Of a DNA stretch of 64,000 nt, positions 8,110 through 16,927 are shown one piece after another; the stretch's first letter is position 1; each line of letters starts with the position of its first letter. The DNA lies in contig DGTQ01000017.1 in assembly GCA_002394365.1 (NCBI GenBank), positions 216,798 to 280,797 of the forward strand, in the 5' to 3' direction. Under the pieces are notes generated by a model that saw only the letters and a list, made by a program, of their open reading frames with translations, was not told where the DNA came from and searched no databases. Source of the stretch: Prevotellaceae bacterium UBA4332 (GTDB lineage: Bacteria > Bacteroidota > Bacteroidia > Bacteroidales > Bacteroidaceae). Made by a program: the position numbers and the translations under genes.

Positions 8110-8427
8110 ATGAAGGTTGTTATTGACCAAAAGGTATTTGATGTACTGAGAGAATTCTATACTATTAGCTGTAGAATTCACCTTAGTCTTGATTATTCTA
8201 CTTGCATAGCCAAAATGAACAGATTAGAAAGTGCTATGCTTAAATTTGCAAATTATGCTGAAATATTTCACAAAGAGCCTTATCGTGAAGACTGGCGCAA
8301 TCTTGGGTATTACGAGTTTGTAACAGAGGACTTTCATTTTGCCTACCGTATTTATGCTCTACCTAATGGGGAAAAGGTTCTAAGGTATCATGATGCTGTA
8401 CATAGCAAATTAAATTACAACAATTAG
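8110..8427 (+). CDS. Small protein, possible RelE/ParE-like toxin
   Basis: A 105-aa protein following the 77-aa gene by 11 bp. Its C-terminal half (YEFVTEDFHFAYRIYAL, then GEKVLRYHDAVHSK) has the alternating aromatic/basic beta-strand look of RelE/ParE-fold toxins. The N-terminal half is helical. No diagnostic catalytic set can be assigned by eye. The toxin reading rests mainly on gene arrangement and size. Confidence 0.5.
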   Translation: MKVVIDQKVFDVLREFYTISCRIHLSLDYSTCIAKMNRLESAMLKFANYAEIFHKEPYREDWRNLGYYEFVTEDFHFAYRIYALPNGEKVLRYHDAVHSKLNYNN

Positions 8428-8543
8428 TCTTGAAAGTCATAAAATGCCAAATTTCATGCTGATTAGGAAGTTGAGGGATTGAAGGGAATACCGGGGAAAA
8501 TTAAAGAGAATGTAAGAAAAATTTAATATTTTTTTCATTTTTC

Positions 8544-8574
8544 TTTGTTGTATTAAAAAATATTTGTAAATTTG
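8544..8574 (+). promoter_or_regulatory. Promoter for the exported-protein gene run
   Basis: TTTG (8544-8547), a 19-bp spacer and TAAATTTG (8567-8574) match the consensus. A leader of about 95 nt follows, including the hairpin TATCTGTTTCGACAGATA (8596-8613). This is the most convincing promoter for the genes from 8675 onward. Confidence 0.7.
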
Positions 8575-8674
8575 TCGCAGGAAACCTTCCATAATCTATC
8601 TGTTTCGACAGATAAGCTTGGCTTTCAAAAGCCATCTGAAACCTGAACTAATAACCACTTAAACCTAAAAGCGT

Positions 8675-9169
8675 ATGAAATCACTTCGTTTCCTTAATAT
8701 CGTTTTGGGCACGTTACTATTGTGTGCTCTCACCACTCAGGTGCAGGCAAAAGACAAGGAGAAACCCCTTGAGTATAGTATTCAGAGTGCAGGCTCGGCT
8801 AATCAGGGCTACTACCTTGTGGAGGTGTCGGCTATGGTGGACAAGGCAAAACAGGTGTCTGAAGACATCGTGCTGAAATGTGCTGTTCATGGTGTGCTCT
8901 TCAGAGGTTTTGCAGCTGCACAAGGAGGTACTGCCCAGCGTCCTCTCGCTGGCAGCGCTATGCAGGAGATGCAGCATAAGGAGTTTTATGATGCCTTCTT
9001 CCAGAATGGCAGCTACAAGAGTTACGCCACCTTTGTGAACGGTTCTATGAAGACCACTCGTGTGGGGAAACAATTCAAGGTAACTGGCATAGTGAGCGTA
9101 GCTAAAGAGCAACTCAGGCGCGACCTCGAGAAGGCAGGCATGATAAAAGGTCTGTCGTCAGGGTTCTAA
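8675..9169 (+). CDS. Exported protein of unknown function
   Basis: 164 aa with a clear signal peptide (MKSLRFLNIVLGTLLLCALTTQVQA) cleaved before KDKEK. The mature ~140-aa domain has the layout of the next gene's product: a beta-rich core, then a helix with MQEMQHKEFYDAFFQNGSYKSY, then a strand and a basic C-terminal helix (EQLRRDLEKAGMIKG). This resembles LPP20-like small periplasmic domains. It is probably the first gene of the run. No function can be assigned. Confidence 0.75.
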   Translation: MKSLRFLNIVLGTLLLCALTTQVQAKDKEKPLEYSIQSAGSANQGYYLVEVSAMVDKAKQVSEDIVLKCAVHGVLFRGFAAAQGGTAQRPLAGSAMQEMQHKEFYDAFFQNGSYKSYATFVNGSMKTTRVGKQFKVTGIVSVAKEQLRRDLEKAGMIKGLSSGF

Positions 9170-9271
9170 CAGTTCACAGTTCATAGTTCATAGTTTACAG
9201 TTAGCTTCGCTGACCCTCTCAGATGTTCATAGTTAGGAGAGGTAATCATTAATTTCCAATTCATAGTTATT
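9168..9271 (+). repeat. AGTTCAT/AGTTCAC heptamer repeat and shared module
   Basis: Four to five 7-bp units (AGTTCAC, AGTTCAT, AGTTTAC) follow the stop codon. The module GCTTCGCTGACCCTCTC comes next, found inverted near 24812, and then more ...TCATAGTT units reach the next start codon. Confidence 0.65.
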
Positions 9272-9763
9272 ATGGTAAGAAGAATAATCATAGCAGCAGT
9301 AGTCATCATTTTCAATTGTCATGTTTCAATTGTCAATAGGATAAACGCTCAGGGCATGATGGGTATCTACACCCAGTTTAGCACAGAATGTCTCGGAGTT
9401 GAGGAAGACGGCACTCAAACCCTGCGTGCCTGGGGCTCTGGCAAGAACAAGAATGACGCAGAGGACCAGGCAAGAAAGAATGCTGTAAGAGACGTGATTT
9501 TCAAGGGCATACGTGATGGCGTAGAGGGGTGCAACATGAAGCCTCTGGTGAACGAGCCTAATGCAAGAGAGAAGTATGAGGAGTACTTCAACAAGTTCTT
9601 CCGCGATGATGCCAAGTATGACGACTATGTATCAAACAAGGATACAAAGCGCAAGATGAAGAAGGTAGAAAAGACAGACATGGGAGTGAGAGTTGCCGTA
9701 ATAGTGAGGGTTAACCGACCTAAACTGAAAGAAAGGCTAAGGAAAGACGGAATCATTAAATAG
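9272..9763 (+). CDS. Exported LPP20-like protein
   Basis: 163 aa. The signal peptide (MVRRIIIAAVVIIFNCHVSI...NAQ) has a core partly encoded by TTTCAATTG repeats. The mature part contains WGSGKNKNDAEDQARKNAVRD, the repeated-alanine helix of LPP20-like and related surface-lipoprotein domains, then a basic C-terminal helix ending KERLRKDGIIK as in the upstream protein. It is likely periplasmic. No lipobox is seen. Its first ~24 residues are almost identical to those of the next gene, implying a copied leader. Confidence 0.75.
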   Translation: MVRRIIIAAVVIIFNCHVSIVNRINAQGMMGIYTQFSTECLGVEEDGTQTLRAWGSGKNKNDAEDQARKNAVRDVIFKGIRDGVEGCNMKPLVNEPNAREKYEEYFNKFFRDDAKYDDYVSNKDTKRKMKKVEKTDMGVRVAVIVRVNRPKLKERLRKDGIIK

Positions 9764-9796
9764 TTCATAGTTCACAGTTCACAATTCACAGTTATT
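9764..9796 (+). repeat. AGTTCAT-type heptamer repeat in a 5' leader
   Basis: Four to five 7-bp units (AGTTCAT, AGTTCAC, AATTCAC) fill the whole space between two genes up to the ATG at 9797, where a ribosome-binding site would lie. Confidence 0.65.
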
Positions 9797-10768
9797 ATGG
9801 TAAGAAGAATAATCATAGCAGCAGTAATCATAATTTTCAATTGTCAGCTTTCAATTGTCAATTCGGTAAGTGCTCAGGCCAAGAAACCACGATTGATGGT
9901 GGTGCCGAGCGACGTTTGGTGTACGCAGAATGGTTACACTATGACGTTCGACAACATGGGGACAGAAGAAGTGATACCAGACTACAAGCGTGCCCTGCAG
10001 AGCGACAGAGACCTCATGAACGTTATCTCGAAGCTCAACATACTCATGGCAGACAGAGGGTTCCCCATGCAAGACCTCTCTCAGACCACCAAGTCGATAC
10101 AGAACGTAACAGCCGAGAACAGCGTACTTCGCACCAAGACTTCAGGGGCTTCCTTAGCTGAAAGCCCTGTGGACAAGCTACGCAGAGTGGCTAAGGCAGA
10201 CATCATTCTCGAGGTGGACTGGGGCGTGAATACTATGGGTCCCAAACGCTCTGTCACCTACAACCTGCGCGGTCTTGACGCCTATAGCAACAAGCAGGTA
10301 GCAGGAGCTACTGGCACAGGTGCGCCCTCCTTCTCTGCCGAACTGCCCGTATTGCTCGAAGAGGCTGTGCAGAACAACATGGATAATTTCACTGCTCAGT
10401 TGCAGGAACACTTCAACGACCTGCTCACCAACGGGCGTGAGGTGGTGATAGAACTGCAAGTACCAGATAATGGTTCTGGTATAGACTTTGAGGCAGAGTA
10501 TGGTGGAGAAGAACTCTCTGAGGCCATAGACCGTTGGATGGAGCAAAACACAGTGGAGCATCGCTTCAACAAGAGTGACGCAACGGAAAACTTCATCTTT
10601 TACGACCAGGTGCGCATACCTGTGTATAAGCCCAATGGAATGGCGATGGATGCAGAGGCTTTTGCACGTCAGTTGCGCAATTTCCTCAAAGAGCCTCCCT
10701 ACAAGCTCACCACTAAGGTGGTCAACAGGGGCTTGGGACGCTGTCTGCTCATAGTTGGAGAAAAGTAA
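9797..10768 (+). CDS. Exported DUF6175-like protein
   Basis: 323 aa with signal peptide MVRRIIIAAVIIIFNCQLSI...SAQ. The mature protein starts AKKPRLMVVPSDVWCTQNGY and continues with IPDYKRALQSDRDLMNVISK and MADRGFPMQDL, which I associate with DUF6175, a Bacteroidetes family of unknown function. A second beta-rich half (about residues 190-320) ends LTTKVVNRGLGRCLLIVG. Some members lie beside LPP20-like and CsgG-like proteins, as here, suggesting an envelope assembly, but no role is established. Confidence 0.7.
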   Translation: MVRRIIIAAVIIIFNCQLSIVNSVSAQAKKPRLMVVPSDVWCTQNGYTMTFDNMGTEEVIPDYKRALQSDRDLMNVISKLNILMADRGFPMQDLSQTTKSIQNVTAENSVLRTKTSGASLAESPVDKLRRVAKADIILEVDWGVNTMGPKRSVTYNLRGLDAYSNKQVAGATGTGAPSFSAELPVLLEEAVQNNMDNFTAQLQEHFNDLLTNGREVVIELQVPDNGSGIDFEAEYGGEELSEAIDRWMEQNTVEHRFNKSDATENFIFYDQVRIPVYKPNGMAMDAEAFARQLRNFLKEPPYKLTTKVVNRGLGRCLLIVGEK

Positions 10769-10838
10769 TACAGTTCACAGTTCATAGTTCACAGTTCATA
10801 GTTCATAGTTCACAGTTCAAAGTTCAAAGTTTATAGTT
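10769..10838 (+). repeat. Long AGTTCAT/AGTTCAC heptamer array
   Basis: Nine to ten 7-bp units (AGTTCAC, AGTTCAT, AGTTCAA, AGTTTAT) form a continuous array between two genes and end at the ATG at 10839. Confidence 0.8.
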
Positions 10839-11825
10839 ATGATAAGACGGATATTAACAACCATAGCAATCATTCTTTTCAATTGTCCGCTCCAACTTGT
10901 TGGCTTGCCAGAGCAAGAATTCTCAATTGTCAATCTGGTAAGTGCACAGACGTGCGACCTGCCTATCAGCATAGCTTTCACCAACAGTGAGGCACAGCAG
11001 ATACCAGAGCAGACTCGCAGGCAGATAACCAACAAGCTCAAGCAGATACTTACTGCCAACGGTGTGTCAGGCGACTACCGTTTCTCGCAGTTTGTCATGA
11101 TACCCCATGTTGACCTCATAGACAAGCACATACTGCCTGGACCACCAGCCAAGACTGTGATGAATCTCACTATCAGTCTTGAAATAAAAGAACTGCATGA
11201 GGGCAACATCCTGTCTGCATACAGCACAGACGTGAGTGCAGTAGGCAATAATGAGAACAAAGCTTATGCACAAGGGGTGAAACAACTGGGTAATGCCAGC
11301 ACGGAGATAAAGCAGTTTATAGAGACGGCTCGTGAGAAAATCATCAGCTATTATGACAAAAACAGTCAGGCTATCATCAACAAGGCATTGGCTCTCGCCT
11401 CTGTAAACAAGACTGATGAAGCCCTCTACCACCTCGCTCTCGTGCCAGAGTGTTGCACCAAGTACGAGGAGGTCATGGAGGTAGCCCTCACCATCTATCA
11501 GGCTCGGGTTGACAAAGAATCGCAACAGCTACTTTTTGCAGCACAGGCAGTATGGGCAGCTGGTAATGACGCAGAAGCAGCACAAAGAGCGGCAGAATAT
11601 CTCATTCAGATAGACCCAGAGGCTGCATGCTATCCACAAGCCTCAAAACTTCTTGCTGAGATAAAGAAGAAATCATCTGCCAATGCTCCGTGGGATTTTG
11701 AAATGAAGAAGTTTGATGCCCAGGTGGAACTGCAGAAGCTGAAGATAGAAGCAGCAAAGGAAGTCGGCATTGCATACGGAAACAACCAGCAACCTGAGAC
11801 CACCAACCTCGTGTTTGCAAAGTAA
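10839..11825 (+). CDS. Exported protein with CsgG-like N-terminal half and helical repeats
   Basis: 328 aa. The signal peptide is unusually long because about a dozen residues (PLQLVGLPEQE) interrupt the IILFNC...FSIVN core; they are encoded by the palindromic repeat module at 10888-10917. The mature N-terminal half (FTNSEAQQIPEQTRRQITNK, SAYSTDVSAVGNNENKAYAQ) resembles the fold of CsgG/FlgT-type periplasmic domains. The C-terminal half is helical, TPR-like (EALYHLALVPECCTKYEEVM), and ends Gln/Lys-rich. The last 277 bp are duplicated at 16572. Function is unknown. Confidence 0.65.
   Translation: MIRRILTTIAIILFNCPLQLVGLPEQEFSIVNLVSAQTCDLPISIAFTNSEAQQIPEQTRRQITNKLKQILTANGVSGDYRFSQFVMIPHVDLIDKHILPGPPAKTVMNLTISLEIKELHEGNILSAYSTDVSAVGNNENKAYAQGVKQLGNASTEIKQFIETAREKIISYYDKNSQAIINKALALASVNKTDEALYHLALVPECCTKYEEVMEVALTIYQARVDKESQQLLFAAQAVWAAGNDAEAAQRAAEYLIQIDPEAACYPQASKLLAEIKKKSSANAPWDFEMKKFDAQVELQKLKIEAAKEVGIAYGNNQQPETTNLVFAK
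10888..10917. repeat. Palindromic repeat module inside a signal peptide
   Basis: It contains CGCTCCAACTTGTTGGCTT followed by GCCAGAGCAAG, identical to the arm and adjoining module of the repeat in the flippase gene (complement of about 5920-5949). It interrupts the signal-peptide codons without a frameshift. Confidence 0.75.
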
Positions 11826-11838
11826 AAGAAGATTACAT

Positions 11839-13506
11839 ATGAAAATCATCACCTTAACACTAACACTATTATACATGGCATCCAACTATGTAGCAGCTCA
11901 GGACTGGAAGGCCAGATACGATGAAGTAGGTCTTTTTGAGAATGGCTTAGCTTATGTTATGAAGGAAAATGAGTACGGCTATGTAGATAAAAATGGTAAG
12001 GAAGTAATACCATGCATATACAACGCAATTGGTTCTTTCAATCCGCAGGGCTTAGTATGGGTGAACAAAGGTGGGCACGTAAGTGAACAATCCAGCGGAA
12101 TAGTTGATGGTTTCTTTGGAATATATGACTCTTATGGCAAGGTGATTCTTCCTGTGAAATACAAGCAACTTGGATATTTTGAAAATCGTCGGAGTTCAGA
12201 TGGGAATCCCTATTGTAAATTCCGTTCCATCGTAGGCTTAAATTATGGTAATAGCCGATACAACTCAGAACTGGAGAACCGTACCTTGATGAAAAACAAG
12301 GGACTCGCATGGGTAGCCAAAGGTGGTGGATGTTTTGATGTACATGAACCAGTACCATTTATTGCTGAGCCATTTAGTCAGATAGATTGCAGTGTAGCAA
12401 ATAGTTTTGCTTTTTGTAACAATACTGAAAATCCTGTTCCAACTAAGTTGGATGGCAAACTGATATACGTAAACGAGTTAACTCGTGGGAAGAATAAGTG
12501 GGGGATAGTCGATACCAAAGGCAACATACTGCTACCAGAAGGAAAATTTGATTTTTGTTACAATCCATCGGAAGGTTATGTCCCTGTGGTTAAAATAGAT
12601 AATGGTATCTACACTATTAACTACTATAACTCAAACAGCAAGAATTTGCTCTTTCAAGAGTTCAAAAGAACTATTGCCATCGCTCCTGTGGTAGAAGGTA
12701 AAACGATGATACTTGATGCTTCAGGTTGTCAGTTCGTAGATATGAAAGGTACTAAGGTTGGAGAGGTATACGATGCAGTCGTTCCGTCTGATGACGAGGA
12801 TATTTACACTGTTTACAAGGAAGCAAAATTTGGTGTCATTGACAAGGGGGGAAATACCGTAATTCCGATGGAGTATAAACTAATCTCTACAGCGCATGAA
12901 GGTATGATGAGTTATGTAGCTGAGGACTCCAGTGGAAAGTCAAGTTATGGATATATGAATGTGAAAGGTGAAACAGTAGTCACCCCACAGTATTCAGCTG
13001 TATATCATTTTGAGAATGGACGAGCAAAAGTACGTAAGGGCGACAAATATGGTTGTATAGATGGCAATGGTAAGATGGTGTTCACATGTCGTTTTGCAAA
13101 TATATTCTCTGCTGGCAGCAAAAGCCAAACTATATTCTTTTTGCAGGAATCCAAGGATGGACCGATATATGCATACAAGGAATACACTGATAGTCGTCTG
13201 TATCAGAATTCTTTTGACAATGTCCGCAACTATGATAGGGACTATGAAGGGGTAGCCTTTGTCAATAAGAAAAAACAGGACGGGAATGGCGAATTGTATG
13301 GATGCGTATCGTCAGGAGGAGAAATGCTCATACCATGTTTGTGCAACTCTTATGAGGAAGCCATGCAAATGTATTTCAATCGAATGAGAGATGGTTTCTT
13401 TCATTGGGATGAAATAGATACAAAACGCTATGACCGAGCACAATATGCGAAAATAAAAAGATATGGCCTCTCAGAGCAAATTCCTGAAAGTTTCTGGGAT
13501 TTCTGA
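11839..13506 (+). CDS. Exported WG-repeat protein
   Basis: 555 aa from ATG 11839, which begins a good signal peptide (MKIITLTLTLLYMASNYVAA, cleavage before QDW). Starting at 11770 would put 23 polar residues ahead and overlap the previous gene. The body holds at least eight WG-type beta repeats: YGYVDKNGKEVIPCIYN, KWGIVDTKGNILLPEGKFD, KFGVIDKGGNTVIPMEYKL, YGYMNVKGETVVTPQYSAV and YGCIDGNGKMVFTCRF. WG repeats form beta structures that probably mediate binding; targets are unknown. It is likely periplasmic or surface located, in the same run as its neighbours. Confidence 0.85.
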   Translation: MKIITLTLTLLYMASNYVAAQDWKARYDEVGLFENGLAYVMKENEYGYVDKNGKEVIPCIYNAIGSFNPQGLVWVNKGGHVSEQSSGIVDGFFGIYDSYGKVILPVKYKQLGYFENRRSSDGNPYCKFRSIVGLNYGNSRYNSELENRTLMKNKGLAWVAKGGGCFDVHEPVPFIAEPFSQIDCSVANSFAFCNNTENPVPTKLDGKLIYVNELTRGKNKWGIVDTKGNILLPEGKFDFCYNPSEGYVPVVKIDNGIYTINYYNSNSKNLLFQEFKRTIAIAPVVEGKTMILDASGCQFVDMKGTKVGEVYDAVVPSDDEDIYTVYKEAKFGVIDKGGNTVIPMEYKLISTAHEGMMSYVAEDSSGKSSYGYMNVKGETVVTPQYSAVYHFENGRAKVRKGDKYGCIDGNGKMVFTCRFANIFSAGSKSQTIFFLQESKDGPIYAYKEYTDSRLYQNSFDNVRNYDRDYEGVAFVNKKKQDGNGELYGCVSSGGEMLIPCLCNSYEEAMQMYFNRMRDGFFHWDEIDTKRYDRAQYAKIKRYGLSEQIPESFWDF

Positions 13507-13533
13507 CGAGCAGAACGTTAAGAGAGTATTTCT

Positions 13534-14748
13534 ATGAATATAATAAAGAAACATAGCATCTTATTTATCCTTCTATGCGTCAATGCGCTTTGTAATGCGG
13601 AAAACATAGAAGATAAATATCGTCGTAACTCGGTATATAACATCTTAGTTAGTCATACTGAGCAAGAAGATTACTGCGATTTCATACGCGGTCAGTATTT
13701 GAATGTTCCCACATCAGACAAGTTTAACGATCACAATCTGTCAGTTAGAGTGATTGAAGTAAACGGAAAGAAAGAGGTTACGGAACAATCTGTCAAGGAT
13801 TTTGTTGATAAGAACAACATAGGAGCACACATGGTAGCGAAATGGTTTAATCGTAACCATGAAACGGGGCAATGTGACATGACATTAATAAAAAACAGAG
13901 GGCTATATAATGCATCAGAATTTGACAAAGAAGTTGCTGCACACACTATGCGTGGCGAAGCATTACTGCAAGATGCTGGAGAAGACTTGATAAGCAACTC
14001 TTACCTTATTATAAACGAAATAAGGTATATAGATAAAAATAAGACTGCACGTAAGCTTGGAGCGATATTCACCATAGCCGTTGTTGTAGCAGCTGCAACA
14101 GCAGGAGTACGGTTGGATGATAAGTTTGCAGACAACCTGATGTCGCTGTTTAATGCTCTCAAGGGTTTCAATGTGAAAATCGTATCGCATCTCTTTCAGT
14201 TAGATTGGAATGAACGTACAGCTAGCATATTCTATACAGAATGCTACACTGATGTTCCAAATCCTTTAATGAAGTCAGCATTTGAGCAACATAGAAACGA
14301 TTTCAAAATGAAATATCTGGGCTCAGTAGAATCAAGTGGCTCCACCACATCGTATGCGGGTATAAAAGAAAAGCAACCTTGGATGATGGTGCGTAAAGCG
14401 TTGGAAAGAGCACTTGACGAAAACGTAGTAAATCTCCAAAAGGCCATTCCTGCATTCAGGATAAAGACTCCTATCTCAGAAATAGGAGCATTTGTAAAGG
14501 CTCCGATAGGAAAGAAAGAGGGAGTTGAAGCAGGTAAAAAATATGAAGTGCTTGAGGTCACAGAAGACAAAGGCAGGGTGAAATATAACCGTGTAGGAGT
14601 AGTAAAGCCAAATCCCGTTCTTATATGGGACAATCGCTTTATGGCAAAAGAAGAAAATGCGCCAGGCTCCAACCTCGGAACCACATCGTTCATAGTGGTT
14701 TCTGGTAGAAATTTTATACCAGGTATGTTGTTGCGAGAGATAGAATAA
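13534..14748 (+). CDS. Exported protein, paralogous family member 1
   Basis: 404 aa with signal peptide MNIIKKHSILFILLCVNALCNA. It is paralogous to the products at 17837 and 20750. Shared landmarks are RRNSVYNILVSH near the N-terminus, SDKFNDHNLSV, GAHMVAKWFNR, IKNRGLYNASE, LLQDAGEDLISNSYL, KGFNVKIVSHLFQLDWNE, SSGSTTSYAGIKE, ALDENVVNLQK and the C-terminal WDNRFMAKEEN with GMLLREIE. A hydrophobic Ala/Val stretch (about residues 178-193) lies mid-protein. I do not recognise the family. Three diverged copies in one cluster point to subfunction or partner variation. Confidence 0.75.
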   Translation: MNIIKKHSILFILLCVNALCNAENIEDKYRRNSVYNILVSHTEQEDYCDFIRGQYLNVPTSDKFNDHNLSVRVIEVNGKKEVTEQSVKDFVDKNNIGAHMVAKWFNRNHETGQCDMTLIKNRGLYNASEFDKEVAAHTMRGEALLQDAGEDLISNSYLIINEIRYIDKNKTARKLGAIFTIAVVVAAATAGVRLDDKFADNLMSLFNALKGFNVKIVSHLFQLDWNERTASIFYTECYTDVPNPLMKSAFEQHRNDFKMKYLGSVESSGSTTSYAGIKEKQPWMMVRKALERALDENVVNLQKAIPAFRIKTPISEIGAFVKAPIGKKEGVEAGKKYEVLEVTEDKGRVKYNRVGVVKPNPVLIWDNRFMAKEENAPGSNLGTTSFIVVSGRNFIPGMLLREIE

Positions 14749-14777
14749 ATGTTTAACAATATAAAACCTTACACAAG

Positions 14778-16400
14778 ATGAAAAAGAGAGTAGTTACATT
14801 ATTATTGATGCTGGTTGGTTTTTCGACTTTTGTCTGTGCAGATTATGATATAGAGATTCTCAAAGCTAATTTGAAACAACGCGGCAACAAAATGAAGTCT
14901 TTCAGTGGTATCGAGAATGACTATATTTATATAAATAACACAGAGGAAGAAACTGGTGATACAGACAAAAAGAAGTCAAAAAAAAACGAAACAGATGCCC
15001 TTATGTGTATAGGGAAAAATGGTAAGATAGCGTATGAAATGACGGTAGTGCACCCTGATGATGCAGAATTCATGGCGGCATTTGAGGGCGATAATCAGCT
15101 TATGCTCATATATCATCAAGATAAGGGCAAAGAAGACATGATACTGGTTAATAGGGTTGACAAGAGGAATGTTGCTCCAGAATGGAATCCTGAGTTACTG
15201 ATGTATGTTAAGGCTAAGAAAAAGGATCATCTTCAGTATGACATTTCTCCTGCTAAGTCGCACTTTGTCGTAGGAGAAGCATCTCGTAAGAGTAAGAAAG
15301 ACAATTATACACTAAATATCGCTACACTTGATCGTATGGGGAAGAAGTGTTATGAACAAAATCAACCCCTGTCTTATATATACAATAAGGTGTATTTTTT
15401 TGACATAGCAATCAATAATGACGGCATAACTTATTGTTCTCTCTTTAATTATGACAAAAAGACCCGATCTTCAAGCGTGTACATATATTCTCTAAATGGA
15501 ACTGACTGTCGTGAATACACCAACAATATAGGAGTAAGTTGGTATTTCAATTATCCGTTCTATTCTACTGCAACTCAATCTGGTGGGTTTGTTCTGGCAG
15601 GTGTAAGTTCGAACAAAGAATCGACCTTGTTTTACCTGACATCACCTGATGCAGAGTTACAAAGGAAGGTTGACGCCTTTGATGATAAAGCAAAGAATGC
15701 AATAGAAAGTTCATACAGCAATATGTATGATTCTTCGAGTCCTGTCATAGATGGCAAATGGATTGAAACGCATGGACTGCATCAACTTGAAGATGGTTCG
15801 TATGCTGTTATATCAGAATCTTGGGGTAAGGCACATCATATAACGGTTAAGACAACAACAAGCACTTATAAAGATAAGAATGGTAAAACTCATACGTCTA
15901 CCTATCAAACTCAGGAGAACGATAACTATGTTCATTGGTCTGGTAACATAGTCGTTGCAATCTACGATAGTAATTTCAACTTAAAAGAATATAAAGTATG
16001 TAGTAAATTCCAACAAAAACGCACAGGAACTTCTTCTGAAAGAACAGGAAAGAATTTGTTCTATAGAGGAGATGTAAGCATTTTGGATGCTCTTTCACAC
16101 AAATCCTTTATTGATGGAAATAAACTGAAATTGCTGTATTATATCAATGATGGCCAGGAGTATTGGAATCTTTGCACAATACAACAAAATAAGGATAATA
16201 CGATAGAGAAAGCAATTGAATATTCAAAAGGAGATTTCAAAATCCGAGACGTAAACTTTGCATATAAAGACTATTGGGTTGTGCATCTTTATGGTGAGAA
16301 CAAGAAACGCCGTAATGATTTATCTATCCTTCGTCTTCATTCAAAAGACGACGAAAGTGAGCAGACCGACGTAACTGATGAAAGCCCAGAACTATTTTGA
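14778..16400 (+). CDS. Exported protein of unknown function
   Basis: 540 aa with signal peptide MKKRVVTLLLMLVGFSTFVCA. The mature part has repeated beta-strand blocks (DALMCIGKNGKIAYEMTVVH, KVYFFDIAINNDGITYCSLF, DGSYAVISESWGKAHHIT), which suggests a beta-propeller-like scaffold. A Lys/Asp/Glu-rich linker sits near residues 62-75, and an acidic tail ends DDESEQTDVTDESPELF. No catalytic motif is visible. The start lies 29 bp after the previous stop. Confidence 0.65.
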   Translation: MKKRVVTLLLMLVGFSTFVCADYDIEILKANLKQRGNKMKSFSGIENDYIYINNTEEETGDTDKKKSKKNETDALMCIGKNGKIAYEMTVVHPDDAEFMAAFEGDNQLMLIYHQDKGKEDMILVNRVDKRNVAPEWNPELLMYVKAKKKDHLQYDISPAKSHFVVGEASRKSKKDNYTLNIATLDRMGKKCYEQNQPLSYIYNKVYFFDIAINNDGITYCSLFNYDKKTRSSSVYIYSLNGTDCREYTNNIGVSWYFNYPFYSTATQSGGFVLAGVSSNKESTLFYLTSPDAELQRKVDAFDDKAKNAIESSYSNMYDSSSPVIDGKWIETHGLHQLEDGSYAVISESWGKAHHITVKTTTSTYKDKNGKTHTSTYQTQENDNYVHWSGNIVVAIYDSNFNLKEYKVCSKFQQKRTGTSSERTGKNLFYRGDVSILDALSHKSFIDGNKLKLLYYINDGQEYWNLCTIQQNKDNTIEKAIEYSKGDFKIRDVNFAYKDYWVVHLYGENKKRRNDLSILRLHSKDDESEQTDVTDESPELF

Positions 16401-16417
16401 AGAAAAAAACAAAGAAT

Positions 16418-16636
16418 ATGAGAAAGATCTTGATTTTCATTATGTCACTACTATCAGTATGTCGTGTGGTGGCGGAAGAGAATATGAGTAGCGAGATGTT
16501 TGCCGTGAGTAATTCACAAGAGTTTATGCGTTTGTTGTGGACAGAGACGGCGACTTTGGATGACTTCAGGAAGTATGGGCAGCTGGTAATGACGCAGAAG
16601 CAGCACAAAGAGCGGCAGAATATCTCATACAGATAG
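16418..16636 (+). pseudogene. Truncated exported protein fused out of frame to a duplicated gene tail
   Basis: The open frame starts with a signal peptide (MRKILIFIMSLLSVCRVVA) and about 30 residues of an unknown mature protein (EENMSSEMFAVSNSQEFMRL). At 16572 it runs into a copy of the 3' end of the gene at 10839, read in the wrong frame, and stops at 16636. The original continuation is absent, so this is most simply a broken gene produced by recombination. Confidence 0.7.
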
Positions 16637-16854
16637 ACCCCGGGGCTGCATGCTATCCCCAGGCCTCAAAGCTTCTTGCTGAGATAAAGAAGAAATCATC
16701 TGCCAATGCTCCATGGGATTTTGAAATGAAGAAGTTTGATGCCCAGGTGGAACTGCAGAAGCTGAAGATAGAAGCAACAAAGGAAGTTGGCATTGCATAC
16801 GGAAACAACCAGCAACCAGAGACCACCAACCTCGTGTTTGCACAGTAAAAGAAG
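16572..16854 (+). repeat. 283-bp duplication of the 3' end of the gene at 10839
   Basis: This matches 11549-11831 colinearly with a constant offset of 5023 bp, no indels and, by my hand count, about a dozen substitutions (~96% identity). It includes the original stop codon and the following GTAAAAGAAG. In its own frame it encodes about 90 codons without a start. Confidence 0.85.
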
Positions 16855-16927
16855 GAGAAGAAGAGGGTAAGAAGTATCTACAATCTAAACAACAAACATA
16901 TTTATTAACCCTAAAAACAGAAACATT

